Assembly: GCA_001689515.1 (NCBI GenBank)
Contig: LUJR01000007.1
Location: 4,225-49,946, forward strand
Direction of reading: 5' to 3'
Source of the DNA: Bacteroidales bacterium M7
GTDB taxonomy: Bacteria; Bacteroidota; Bacteroidia; Bacteroidales; Muribaculaceae
Length of the DNA stretch: 45,722 bases
Shown: piece after piece, positions 7,460 to 15,734 of the stretch
Layout: every line of letters starts with the position of its first letter
Numbering within the stretch: the first letter of the stretch is position 1
Translations under genes and position numbers: made by a program
Notes under the pieces: model-generated
What the model was told of the DNA's origin: nothing
What the model saw: only the letters and a program-made list of their open reading frames with translations
Databases searched by the model: none

Positions 7460-9046
7460 ATGAATGATTTGATTAACGTTGTCGACTGGTCAAGAGCCCA
7501 GTTTGCACTGACAGCGATGTATCACTGGCTTTTCGTCCCGTTGACTCTCGGACTGTCTGTCATTGTCGCTGTCATGGAATCAGCCTATGTGCGCACCGGC
7601 AGTGAAAAATGGCTTGCGCTCACAAAATTCTGGATGAAACTCTTTGGCATCAATTTTGCCATCGGAGTGGCTACAGGCATCATACTGGAGTTTGAATTCG
7701 GAACCAACTGGTCAAACTACAGCTGGTTTGTAGGTGACATCTTCGGCGCTCCATTGGCTATAGAAGGCATCTTCGCCTTCTTTATGGAAGCCACGTTCAT
7801 TGCGGTCATGTTTTTCGGCTGGGGTAAGGTCTCCAAGAAGTTCCATCTCGCAGCGACATGGTTCACCGCTATAGGCGCTACCATCTCTGCCGCGTGGATT
7901 CTCGTGGCTAACGCCTGGATGCAGTATCCAGTAGGGATGCAATTTGACCCCGCGCAGATGCGCAACATCATGGACGACTTCACCGCTGTCGCACTCAGCC
8001 CTGTAGCAGTGCATAAGTTTTTCCATGCCGTTTTCTCGGGCTGGACTCTCGCCGGAGTATTCGTGATTTCGGTAAGCTGCTGGTTTTATCTGCGCAAACG
8101 CAATCATGCCATGGCTCTCCGCTCCATCAAAGTGGGCGGATGGGTAGGGCTTGCAGGCATCGTCGGCACCCTCTGGAGCGGTGACGGGTCAGCCGTAGAT
8201 GTGGCTCGCGTACAGCCGATGAAGCTTGCCGCAATGGAAGGTCTATACCATGGCGGACGAGGCGTCGACTTGGTGGGAGTGGGCATCCTTAACCCCGACA
8301 AAGAGTTTGACGATGAGAATGACCCCTTCCTGTTTGAAGTAGGCATGCCCAAAATGCTATCCCTCCTCGCCACTCATGATTTTAACGGATTTGTCCCTGG
8401 CATCAACGACCTTATTGACGGCATATCCATCAATGAAAACGGTGATACCGTAAAGACAGTCAGCTACGCCGAGCGTATCGCTATCGGCAAGCAGTCGCAT
8501 GAGGCTCTGAGAGCTTACGATTTGGCAAGGGCTGCAAATGACTCGGCAGCGATGAATAAAGCGGCTGCCGATTTGAAAGACACATTTGAATATTTCGGCT
8601 ACGGCTATCTGGACTCGCCGTCAGAAGCTATCCCGCCTGTCGGACTGACTTTCTACTCATTCCGCGTGATGGTAATCGCTGGCGGCTATCTGGTGCTGTT
8701 CTTAATCGCATATCTTGCCATAGCCTATAAGAAATCGTCATGGCTCACCAATCGCTGGTGGCAATGGATAGGCATGATTTCGCTTGTGATAGTGTATGCT
8801 TGCAGCCAGGCTGGATGGATCACAGCCGAAGTCGGCCGTCAGCCCTGGATCATACAAGATCTGATGCCTACGCGAGCCGCCATCTCATTCATCTCGTCAG
8901 GTATGGTGCAACTGACATTCTGGCTGTTCGCCGCCATCTTCACCGGACTGCTTGCTGCCGAAATAGGCATCATGCTCAAAGCTATATCCAAGGGCTCTAA
9001 GATTGACTATGACAGCCTCCCAGATTCATCTTCCTCCCATCCGTAA
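7460..9046 (+). CDS. cydA: Cytochrome bd ubiquinol oxidase subunit I
   Basis: A 528-residue CydA, the haem-bearing, quinol-oxidising subunit of cytochrome bd, which reduces oxygen to water in the inner membrane. Visible family features are the N-terminal SRAQFALTAMYHWLF with haem ligand H22, the acidic IEGIFAFFMEATF helix, VAVHKFFHAVFSGW, the Q-loop start QPMKLAAMEGLYH with the conserved Lys and Glu, and FRVMVIAGG near the C-terminus carrying the Met ligand. The length is normal. In Bacteroidales this oxidase supports growth at nanomolar oxygen and removes oxygen. cydB follows 12 bp downstream. Confidence 0.96.
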   Translation: MNDLINVVDWSRAQFALTAMYHWLFVPLTLGLSVIVAVMESAYVRTGSEKWLALTKFWMKLFGINFAIGVATGIILEFEFGTNWSNYSWFVGDIFGAPLAIEGIFAFFMEATFIAVMFFGWGKVSKKFHLAATWFTAIGATISAAWILVANAWMQYPVGMQFDPAQMRNIMDDFTAVALSPVAVHKFFHAVFSGWTLAGVFVISVSCWFYLRKRNHAMALRSIKVGGWVGLAGIVGTLWSGDGSAVDVARVQPMKLAAMEGLYHGGRGVDLVGVGILNPDKEFDDENDPFLFEVGMPKMLSLLATHDFNGFVPGINDLIDGISINENGDTVKTVSYAERIAIGKQSHEALRAYDLARAANDSAAMNKAAADLKDTFEYFGYGYLDSPSEAIPPVGLTFYSFRVMVIAGGYLVLFLIAYLAIAYKKSSWLTNRWWQWIGMISLVIVYACSQAGWITAEVGRQPWIIQDLMPTRAAISFISSGMVQLTFWLFAAIFTGLLAAEIGIMLKAISKGSKIDYDSLPDSSSSHP

Positions 9047-9058
9047 ATTCATAATACC

Positions 9059-10213
9059 ATGGACGAATACATATTCCTTCAAAACTACTGGTGGCTCCTG
9101 ATTTCCATACTCGGAGCCCTGTTGGTGTTCCTTCTCTTCGTGCAAGGAGGACAGACATTGTTCATGTTCTGCAGCAACGACACCTACCGCAACATGATGG
9201 TCAATTCGCTCGGTCAGAAATGGGAGCTGTCATTTACGACCCTCGTGGTGTTTGGCGGTGCATTCTTTGCTTCATTTCCGTTGTTCTACTCCACCAGTTT
9301 CGGCGGTGCCTACTGGCTGTGGATGCTGATACTGTTCAGTTTCATCATTCAGGCAGTGAGCTACGAATACCGCCGCAAACCGGGCAATCTTTTCGGCACA
9401 GGTACCTATGACACATTCCTGTTTATCAACGGTTGTGTCGGCTGCATACTCCTCGGGGTGGCTGTGGCGATGATGTTTTTCGGAGGCGAGTTTGAAGTCA
9501 CTCGTAGCAATCTGCTTGACGCGCCCTCGCCTGTCATATCCCGATGGGTAGCAGGCAGTCATGGCATCGAAGCCATCTTCAACTGGCGCAACCTGTTGTT
9601 AGGCTTCACAGTGCTGTTCCTTGCCCGTACTCAGGCGAACTTATACTTCATGAGCAACATTCATGCCGAGGACGGCGGTCGCTTTATGAACGCATGCAAA
9701 CGCGCTACCCTCGTCAACGGCATCATATTCGTCATTTTCTTCTTGGCATTTATGGCTGTGCTGCTGACCTCCGCAGGTTATCGCACAGGCATGTCGGGCA
9801 ATGTCGTAGCAATCGAACCATATAAATATTTTCACAACTACATCACTATGTGGTGGGTGGGTATCACCCTGCTCTTAGGTGTAGTATTGGTGCTCTATGG
9901 CGTAGGTCGCGGTGCCCTTGACCGCACCTGGCGCAGCGGCATATGGTATTCGGGCATCGGCACAGTGCTTGTAGCGCTGACGCTCTTCTGGGTAGCAGGC
10001 TACAATGACACAGCCTATTATCCGTCGCTTGTAGATGCCACAAGCTCCCTTACCATACGCAACAGCAGTTCATCACTCTTCACCCTCAAGGTAATGAGCT
10101 GGGTATCCGTAGCCATCCCCTTCGTACTCGCCTACATAGCCTATGTATGGTACTCGATGAACCGCAAACCCATCACCCCCAAATCCGTAAAATCCCCCAC
10201 CGAATCCTACTAA
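9059..10213 (+). CDS. cydB: Cytochrome bd ubiquinol oxidase subunit II
   Basis: A 384-residue polytopic CydB, partner of CydA. It begins with YWWLLISILGALLVFLLFVQGGQ, the usual first helix with its Gly-Gly turn (given here in part), and has about eight to nine membrane segments. The Bacteroidota-type WELSFTTLVVFGGAFFASFP motif and a C-terminal SVAIPFVLAYIAYVWY helix are present. The length is typical. It is 12 bp after cydA and followed by a terminator-like hairpin, closing the DUF4492-cydAB transcript. Confidence 0.95.
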   Translation: MDEYIFLQNYWWLLISILGALLVFLLFVQGGQTLFMFCSNDTYRNMMVNSLGQKWELSFTTLVVFGGAFFASFPLFYSTSFGGAYWLWMLILFSFIIQAVSYEYRRKPGNLFGTGTYDTFLFINGCVGCILLGVAVAMMFFGGEFEVTRSNLLDAPSPVISRWVAGSHGIEAIFNWRNLLLGFTVLFLARTQANLYFMSNIHAEDGGRFMNACKRATLVNGIIFVIFFLAFMAVLLTSAGYRTGMSGNVVAIEPYKYFHNYITMWWVGITLLLGVVLVLYGVGRGALDRTWRSGIWYSGIGTVLVALTLFWVAGYNDTAYYPSLVDATSSLTIRNSSSSLFTLKVMSWVSVAIPFVLAYIAYVWYSMNRKPITPKSVKSPTESY

Positions 10214-10227
10214 CCAGATATACCAAT

Positions 10228-10279
10228 GAAGGGAGGGACCATGGTAGAGTTTATGCCATGAGTCCGTCCCTTCTTGATT
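10228..10279 (+). terminator. Imperfect hairpin after cydB
   Basis: gaagggagggaccatgg (10228-10244) pairs with ccatgagtccgtcccttc (10257-10274) with one bulge and one mismatch, leaving a 12-nt loop. It is followed by ttgattta. It lies 15 bp after the cydB stop. The T tract is short, so termination strength is uncertain. Confidence 0.5.
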
Positions 10280-10386
10280 TATCAGAGGGCGTAATCCCCT
10301 ACTGCGCATCGCGGAAGGCGACATGATGTGCTATACCTATGATGCTTGCGGGGCAATTTTCCCCATTTAATGAACCTACGGGTGTC

Positions 10387-11037
10387 CTATCTTTGAGGAT
10401 TATAGTCTGATGCTATATCTTCAAAAAAGAAAGGATTATAATTGTTACCCTGGTGATACGGATTCTTCCTATTGAAATACCCTTTCTCAGTGATTTTTTC
10501 CGTTAGTTCAGGGTCATCGGCAAGAAATGCCTTAAGCCAGTCACGAGTCCTTTTCGGTGCCATTAGATTAATAGGAATCATAACGGCAACATCTGAATCT
10601 CTTTTTACGAAACAATGAGAATTATCACTTATCTGATACTTGATTTTGTCAGGTTTCAGTATAATCTTTTCAAACCATATCCAGTAATTCAGATGATTTC
10701 CAGCAGATTGCAGTGCCATCCATCCCATCTGCTTACGGATGTCCAAATAGTTTTTCTTATGTTTATACTCCCCTATAAAAAAGGGTTTTATCAAAGCCTT
10801 TTGATCCGGATTATCGCAGTGCCACAGCTCAAAATAATCAACATCTCCAGCCATCAGAATCTCTTCAATGTTTCCAACTTTGATCTTCAGTTTTTCCACC
10901 CAGCCTTTCGGCAAATTGATTTCAACGTTTTCCTTTACCGTCCCGTCTTTCATCACAATCGTGGCGCGTGCATCGTTTTTGGCATTGCACCCTAATACGG
11001 CAAAAACGCCCATGAATATGGCAAATATTATTTTCAT
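10387..11037 (-). CDS. Putative lipoprotein of unknown function, paralogue of the next gene upstream
   Basis: A 216-residue protein with a lipoprotein signal (hydrophobic stretch, then VLGC with Cys at about 17). After the signal comes ATIVMKDGTVKENV, matching in layout the AMLTLSDGTVING of the gene at 11071-11724. Both also end in a basic helix with a D/E-rich tail. The shared pattern suggests a tandem duplication. The xxxxDGT start resembles small beta-rich modules found in Bacteroidales surface proteins, but I do not recognise a named family. It is 33 bp downstream of its paralogue on the minus strand, so one transcript is likely. Confidence 0.6.
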   Translation of the reverse strand: MKIIFAIFMGVFAVLGCNAKNDARATIVMKDGTVKENVEINLPKGWVEKLKIKVGNIEEILMAGDVDYFELWHCDNPDQKALIKPFFIGEYKHKKNYLDIRKQMGWMALQSAGNHLNYWIWFEKIILKPDKIKYQISDNSHCFVKRDSDVAVMIPINLMAPKRTRDWLKAFLADDPELTEKITEKGYFNRKNPYHQGNNYNPFFFEDIASDYNPQR

Positions 11038-11070
11038 AATCCTATATTTTATTTCACTGGTATAAAAAGT

Positions 11071-11724
11071 CTATAAGTTTTTATCAAGAATCTCAAGAAG
11101 CAACATCGGATTCTGATTAATCTGCTCGGCAGTTATGCCCTCTGCTTCTACAGTTTCTGCAACAAATGGATACTCTTTGAAGTCCTTTTTTAGATTCTTA
11201 ATGAATTTCTTGGACGTTTTTTTAGACGGAATGTAACTCCAAAAGCATCTGACCCTCTCCTTATCAGTATCAACTACATAATAATATAGCCATGCGTCCC
11301 TTGTACGCGTATAACTTTGGAAATAGGATGACGGCACAGCTGCTGATGTTTGTTCATAAAGGCTTGGATAGGCATATCCGATGACATGATTACCTTTGAA
11401 ATCTACAACTGCAAGCATGGGCTCTTTTTCGGCTTTCTTTTTATATTGATCCCATGTATAAATCGGGATGTATGTTTCGGCCGTTCCATCAGGCATAGTG
11501 ACTACCAGAGATTGTATGTCTTTGGTCTTATAGTTGATCTTTTTGCCATCCACCGTCTCGCTTATAGGGACTTTGTGATACACATGATGGATATTTTCGC
11601 GGAGATAACCGTTAATCACGGTGCCATCGCTCAAAGTCAGCATGGCTTTAGGGTAATCGCTTCCGGCAAATGTCATATTTACACCCAATAATATGACAGA
11701 CAATAGTAGAAGTAAGGTTCTCAT
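11071..11724 (-). CDS. Secreted protein of unknown function, first gene of a paralogous pair
   Basis: A 217-residue protein with a clear signal peptide (MRTLLLLLSVILLGVNMTFA, cleavage after FA). The mature part starts with a DGTVING strand pattern and has a tyrosine-rich middle. The C-terminal third (KKFIKNLKKDF) aligns by eye with the DWLKAFLADDPEL region of the downstream paralogue. No enzymatic motif was recognised; periplasmic or outer-membrane location is inferred. Its promoter (-7 box 11769-11776) and the palindrome at 11798-11813 lie between it and the divergent Crp/Fnr-type gene, suggesting control by that regulator. Confidence 0.6.
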   Translation of the reverse strand: MRTLLLLLSVILLGVNMTFAGSDYPKAMLTLSDGTVINGYLRENIHHVYHKVPISETVDGKKINYKTKDIQSLVVTMPDGTAETYIPIYTWDQYKKKAEKEPMLAVVDFKGNHVIGYAYPSLYEQTSAAVPSSYFQSYTRTRDAWLYYYVVDTDKERVRCFWSYIPSKKTSKKFIKNLKKDFKEYPFVAETVEAEGITAEQINQNPMLLLEILDKNL

Positions 11725-11768
11725 TGGCTTTATGTCATTAAATTAACATTAGTATAGACTGGTTGATA

Positions 11769-11776
11769 CAAATTTA
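11769..11776 (-). promoter_or_regulatory. -7 box for the secreted-protein pair
   Basis: TAAATTTG on the minus strand, an exact TAnnTTTG match. No TTG lies 19-21 nt upstream. Transcription would start near 11763, giving a leader of about 40 nt. A missing -33 element is typical of activator-dependent promoters. Confidence 0.5.
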
Positions 11777-11797
11777 AGGGAAATGGACGATTTATAA

Positions 11798-11813
11798 TGT
11801 GACATTTGTCACA
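11798..11813. promoter_or_regulatory. CRP/FNR-type palindrome TGTGACATTTGTCACA
   Basis: A perfect 7-bp inverted repeat with a 2-bp spacer, equal to the enterobacterial CRP half-site consensus TGTGA-N6-TCACA. It sits in the divergent region between two secreted-protein genes and a Crp/Fnr-family regulator gene. Its centre is about 42 bp upstream of the start predicted from the minus-strand -7 box, the usual class II activator position. Confidence 0.6.
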
Positions 11814-11884
11814 GCTTTACATATTAGAAAGATTTATGCCCATAAGACAGCTGCAATCCCAATGAAAAGCATTATATTTACGCT

Positions 11885-12442
11885 ATGGAAAAATTCAATG
11901 ACTTTGAGCGAGATGTCGATTTTTCATTTTGGCGGGAAATCTGTGAAAATCATGGCGAATTGCGACATTACCGTCGCGGAGAATATTTTGCTCATTGTGG
12001 CAATCTCTTGAAATGTTGCGGATGGATAACGAAAGGGGGCTTCAAACACACTCTGATTGACAGTGATGGAAACCGCAAAACGGTAGGCTTCGTGTTTGAG
12101 AACGCTGTGCTTGCTAATTATTGCAGCACCTTGTATGACCGGAGCATGCCCACTGACATCATCGCTTTAGAGGATTCAGATGTTCTCGTTGTCCCGGTCC
12201 GTCTCATCCGACAACACATAGAAGGCAATCCGTCACTCCATCTCCATATCGTCCGCTCCCTGTTTGATCAGGCACACCAAACCATACTCAACGGTTATCG
12301 CGACTCACCATACCAGCGTTACACGAAGCTGATTGAACGGTTTCCGCGCATTCTCAGACTAGTATCGTTAGGCGAAATCGCCTCCTATCTTGACATATCC
12401 CGCCGACAGCTCCACCGTTTCCGGGAAGCGAGGACAATGTAG
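11885..12442 (+). CDS. Crp/Fnr-family transcriptional regulator
   Basis: A 185-residue protein. The N-terminal 120 residues have the cyclic-nucleotide-binding-like beta-roll seen in Bacteroidota Crp-family proteins (ELRHYRRGEYFAHCGN, GWITKGGFKHTLIDSDG, VGFVFENAVL). The C-terminus has a winged HTH with LGEIASYLDISRRQLHRFRE at 162-181. No FNR-type cysteine cluster is seen, so a [4Fe-4S] sensor is unlikely; the ligand is unknown. In E. coli CRP the recognition helix reads SRETVGR; here it is SRRQLHR, with Arg in place of the base-contacting Glu. Divergent from the secreted pair, with a palindrome between, it probably regulates itself or that pair. Confidence 0.8.
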   Translation: MEKFNDFERDVDFSFWREICENHGELRHYRRGEYFAHCGNLLKCCGWITKGGFKHTLIDSDGNRKTVGFVFENAVLANYCSTLYDRSMPTDIIALEDSDVLVVPVRLIRQHIEGNPSLHLHIVRSLFDQAHQTILNGYRDSPYQRYTKLIERFPRILRLVSLGEIASYLDISRRQLHRFREARTM

Positions 12443-12518
12443 GTGACGGTGCGGCAACTACAGCAGACATGGCATATCGTTTAACTTTTTTTAAAGCGGA
12501 GGTAAGATTAAATTGATG

Positions 12519-12526
12519 TAAATTTG
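12519..12526 (+). promoter_or_regulatory. -7 box for the thiamin operon
   Basis: TAAATTTG, an exact TAnnTTTG match, about 54 bp before the TPP aptamer. No clear TTG was found 19-21 nt upstream. A start near 12533 would include the whole riboswitch in the leader. Confidence 0.5.
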
Positions 12527-12579
12527 TGGAGTTGCGTGTCACAGAGTTGACGATGCAGCTCCCTTTTTTCTGTCTAACC

Positions 12580-12667
12580 GCAGTGGGGGTGTCCGGGAGA
12601 AGGTCTTCCGGGCTGAGATTATACCCATGGAACCTGATGCGGATAATCCCGCCGAAGGAAAAACTGT
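12580..12667 (+). ncRNA. TPP riboswitch (THI element)
   Basis: The conserved THI-box blocks are present in order: a GGGGGTGTCC arm, GGGCTGAGATTATACCC (12610-12626), then GAACCTGATGCGGATAATCCCGCCGAAGGAA ending at 12660 (listed here only as its position and key CTGATGCGGATAA core). P1 closes with cagt (12581-12584) and actg (12663-12666). The aptamer ends 7 nt before the thiD ATG and no terminator hairpin fits between, so control is probably at translation initiation. It governs the thi genes at 12674-19452. Confidence 0.95.
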
Positions 12668-12673
12668 CATAAG

Positions 12674-13510
12674 ATGCAAAAGCACTATCTAAACGTCCTG
12701 GCGATTGCCGGGAGCGATTCGGGTGCAGGTGCCGGCATACAAGCCGACCTGAAAACCTGCATAGCCAACGGCGTATATGCCACCACCGTCATTTCGGCGG
12801 TCACAGCCCAGAACACATGTGGAGTAAAAGATTTCTGCCGCATCGAGCCATCCATGATTGAGGCTCAGATTGATGCAGTGGTAAGCGACATATATCCCGA
12901 TGCCGTAAAAACGGGGATGCTCCCCGATGCCGAAAGCATTGCCATCGTCGGGAAGATGCTACGTAAATTCGGACTGAAAAAAATTGTAGTAGACCCGGTC
13001 ATGGTGGCTACATCAGGCGACTCCCTGACATCGTCAGACACAGCCGAGGCTCTGATGCGCCATCTCTTTCCCATAGCTACAGTCATCACTCCCAATATCC
13101 CCGAGGCATCTCAGTTATCAGGCATCACGATTACATCACAAGACGACATGCTCGCCGCAGCCCAAGCCATCATCTCTAAGACAGAGGTGGCAAATGTCCT
13201 CGTCAAAGGAGGACACAGCGTAGCCACAGATGGCATAATCACCGACATGCTCGTCGGCAAGGACGGCGATGTGATACTGTATGAACACGAATTGTTGCCG
13301 AGCCATAATACCCATGGCACCGGATGCTCCCTGTCTTCAGCCATCGCCGCCAACCTTGCCAAAGGATACGAAGTCGCAGAGGCATGCCGACTCGCCATCG
13401 ACTGGCTTTCGTCAGCCATCAGATCAGGTCAACATCTTGTGCTCGGACATTGCCACGGTCCAATCAATCATATGTGGGAACTAAAGGATTTTTGCACCAA
13501 AGAAATTTGA
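12674..13510 (+). CDS. thiD: Hydroxymethylpyrimidine/phosphomethylpyrimidine kinase ThiD
   Basis: A 278-residue ribokinase-fold kinase that phosphorylates HMP and HMP-P to HMP-PP. The N-terminal AIAGSDSGAGAGIQADLKT at 11-29 is the substrate-binding motif. KTGML, VKGGH and the anion-hole HGTGCSLSSAIAANLA follow in the usual places. The length is close to normal. It is the first gene after the TPP riboswitch and sits 6 bp before thiS. The C-terminal 20 residues (after LGHCHGPINH) are a small extension with no known motif. Confidence 0.95.
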   Translation: MQKHYLNVLAIAGSDSGAGAGIQADLKTCIANGVYATTVISAVTAQNTCGVKDFCRIEPSMIEAQIDAVVSDIYPDAVKTGMLPDAESIAIVGKMLRKFGLKKIVVDPVMVATSGDSLTSSDTAEALMRHLFPIATVITPNIPEASQLSGITITSQDDMLAAAQAIISKTEVANVLVKGGHSVATDGIITDMLVGKDGDVILYEHELLPSHNTHGTGCSLSSAIAANLAKGYEVAEACRLAIDWLSSAIRSGQHLVLGHCHGPINHMWELKDFCTKEI

Positions 13511-13516
13511 AATACA

Positions 13517-13717
13517 ATGGAAGTGAAATTAAACGGCAAGCCACAGGTCATCACAGACAATCAGTCTGTCGCCGAAATGATTGCCAACCTCTACGATACC
13601 GACAAAGGCATAGCCGTCGCAGTCAACAACACCCTCGTGCCACGCAGCAAGTGGGAACAGCACAGGCTTATGCCTGCTGACGATATAGTCATCATAAAAG
13701 CTGCCTACGGAGGTTGA
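13517..13717 (+). CDS. thiS: Sulfur carrier protein ThiS
   Basis: A 66-residue ubiquitin-like protein ending in Gly-Gly (AAYGG), the site of adenylation and thiocarboxylation by ThiF. It donates sulfur to thiazole synthase ThiG. The start MEVKLNGKPQ and the VAVNNTLVPRSKW segment are typical of ThiS. It lies between thiD (6 bp) and the tenI-thiE fusion (4 bp), so translation is likely coupled. Confidence 0.94.
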   Translation: MEVKLNGKPQVITDNQSVAEMIANLYDTDKGIAVAVNNTLVPRSKWEQHRLMPADDIVIIKAAYGG

Positions 13718-13721
13718 TGCC

Positions 13722-14906
13722 ATGCTGTCGAATTTCTGCCACATAGCCATAACACCAGAGAAACCTGTAGCTGACGAAGCGGCGAAAATCGCGCATCTGC
13801 TGACCGGTGGTGGTTTCCAGCGAGTGCATCTTCGCCACCCAGGGTTAGATGCCGAAGAGGTTGAAGCGATACTGCGGGATGTGCCGTCAGCACTGCTCCA
13901 CAAGGTTTCCGTGCATTCATGCAATGCACAGCCTGGCCACCGACACACAGGCTTGCACCAGTCATCCACCGATACGGGAGTTCTCCCATCAGAGGGGTTG
14001 CTCTCCAAAAGCTGCCATTCGATTGACGAAATCACTGCCTTAGGTGGACAATATGACTACATGTTCCTCTCCCCCATTTTTGATTCCCTGTCAAAGGAAG
14101 GCTATAAATCAAATTTCACACTTGATGCACGGTTGAAAGATGCTGTAAGCCTACATCAGGTCATAGCCCTCGGCGGCATCAATTCTCAGAATCTCTACAC
14201 AGTCAAGCGCGCAGGATTTGCTGGCGCAGCGATGCTCGGCGCGATTCCGTGGGAGATGGAGATAGACCAGTTCCGTCACTTCCGTCTGACAGACCATATG
14301 GTGCAGTTCATCACCGACGGCACACCAGAGCAGTGCGTTGAGCAAGCTCGCGAAGCCATTAAAGGAGGTGTCCGATGGGTACAACTTCGCATGAAAGGAG
14401 CGTCTCCAGAAGCTGTTAAAGCTGTAGCAAACACCATCAAGCCTCTCTGCACCCAGTCGGGCAGCATATTCATCATCAATGACCATCCCGACATAGCTCT
14501 TGCAATCGGTGCAGACGGAGTGCATCTCGGCAAAAACGACATGCCACCCGCCGAAGCCCGCAAACTGCTCGGACAAGATGCCATAATAGGTGCGACAGCC
14601 AACAGCCTTGAAGATATAAAGATGCTGGCACATGCACCGATTGACTATATTGGTCTCGGACCACTTCACTTCACAGGCACAAAGAAAAACCTCGCCGATG
14701 TCCTCGGCATCGGCGGCGTGACCTCCATACTGGACTACATGCGCCATAACAATATTGCCATCCCGGTAGTAGTCATAGGCGGCATCACTCCTGCTGATGT
14801 CCCGGCAGTCATAAAAGCCGGAGCTGACGGCGTAGCTGTAAGCGGTGCGATAGCACATGCTGATGACATAACTGCAGCTGCCAAGAATTTCATAGATATT
14901 ATTTAA
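13722..14906 (+). CDS. thiE: Fused TenI-like and thiamin phosphate synthase (TenI-ThiE)
   Basis: A 394-residue protein with two tandem ThiE-superfamily TIM barrels. Residues 1-190 resemble Bacteroidales TenI-type proteins: VHLRHPG at 35-41, SCHSIDE at 97-103, YMFLSPIFDSLSKEGY at 113-128 and ALGGI near 149-153. Residues 192-394 are a canonical ThiE: QLRMK at 221-225, INDHPDIA at 252-259, GVHLGKND at 266-273, GLGPLHFTGTKK at 311-322 and VIGGITP. ThiE couples HMP-PP with thiazole phosphate; TenI elsewhere aromatises the thiazole. The N-terminal copy lacks the NDH and GVHLGxxD motifs, so only the second is likely to be a synthase. The frame is open throughout, making this a true fusion. Confidence 0.9.
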   Translation: MLSNFCHIAITPEKPVADEAAKIAHLLTGGGFQRVHLRHPGLDAEEVEAILRDVPSALLHKVSVHSCNAQPGHRHTGLHQSSTDTGVLPSEGLLSKSCHSIDEITALGGQYDYMFLSPIFDSLSKEGYKSNFTLDARLKDAVSLHQVIALGGINSQNLYTVKRAGFAGAAMLGAIPWEMEIDQFRHFRLTDHMVQFITDGTPEQCVEQAREAIKGGVRWVQLRMKGASPEAVKAVANTIKPLCTQSGSIFIINDHPDIALAIGADGVHLGKNDMPPAEARKLLGQDAIIGATANSLEDIKMLAHAPIDYIGLGPLHFTGTKKNLADVLGIGGVTSILDYMRHNNIAIPVVVIGGITPADVPAVIKAGADGVAVSGAIAHADDITAAAKNFIDII

Positions 14907-14930
14907 AACTACATATCAATACATCCCCTC

Positions 14931-15710
14931 ATGGAAAAGGATATTCTCAAAATAGGCGACCGTGAATTTTCATCACGCCTTTTTGTCGGCACAGGAAAAT
15001 TTTCATCGCCAGAGCTGATGCTGGAATCCATCAAGGCATCAGAATCGCAGATGATCACAGTAGCGATGAAGCGCATCAATATGCTCAACGAAGCCACTGA
15101 TGACATGCTCACCCACATCAACCGCGAACATGTGCAGTTTCTGCCCAACACATCAGGGGTACGCGATGCCAAAGAAGCCGTACTCGCTGCCCAGATGAGC
15201 CGTGAGATTTTTAATACACCGTTTATAAAACTTGAGATACATCCCGACCCCCGCTATCTTCTTCCTGACCCTGTGGAAACACTCAAAGCTACCGAACTGC
15301 TTGCCAAGGACGGATTCATAGTCCTTCCCTATATCCAGGCAGACCCCGTGCTGTGCAAACGCCTTGAAGAAGTCGGTGCCTCCGCAGTGATGCCTCTGGC
15401 TGCCCCGATCGGCACGAACAAGGGGTTGCGCACGCGTGATTTCATCGAAATCATCATAGAGCAGAGCTGTGTGCCTGTAGTGGTCGATGCCGGACTCGGT
15501 GCACCGTCACACGCCGCCGAGGCGATGGAGATGGGTGCAGATGCCGTGCTTGTCAATACCGCAATAGCCGTGGCTGGCAACCCTGTGGCTATGGCTGATG
15601 CTTTCCGACTCGCTACCATCGCCGGGCGCAAGGCTTACCTTGCCGGATTAGGCACTGTATCGTCATGCGCCCAAGCATCCTCGCCTCTAACCTCATTTCT
15701 TAATGACTGA
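14931..15710 (+). CDS. thiG: Thiazole synthase ThiG
   Basis: A 259-residue TIM-barrel enzyme. It condenses 1-deoxyxylulose 5-phosphate, ThiS thiocarboxylate and dehydroglycine to form the thiazole phosphate. IGDREFSSRLFVGTGKFSS at the N-terminus, LPNTSGVRDAKEAV, KLEIHPDPRYLLPD, PLAAPIGTNKGLRT and VVVDAGLGAPSHAAEAMEMG are all family motifs, and the length is normal. It lies 24 bp after thiE and 24 bp before thiC. ThiH at 17585 would supply its dehydroglycine. Confidence 0.96.
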   Translation: MEKDILKIGDREFSSRLFVGTGKFSSPELMLESIKASESQMITVAMKRINMLNEATDDMLTHINREHVQFLPNTSGVRDAKEAVLAAQMSREIFNTPFIKLEIHPDPRYLLPDPVETLKATELLAKDGFIVLPYIQADPVLCKRLEEVGASAVMPLAAPIGTNKGLRTRDFIEIIIEQSCVPVVVDAGLGAPSHAAEAMEMGADAVLVNTAIAVAGNPVAMADAFRLATIAGRKAYLAGLGTVSSCAQASSPLTSFLND

Positions 15711-15734
15711 CCAAATCCAAGCCAAGTAACACAC

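Noticed and set aside
10388..10395. TATCTTTG box on the plus strand at the 3' end of the lipoprotein gene
   Set aside because: There is no -33 partner and no gene or terminator downstream on that strand.
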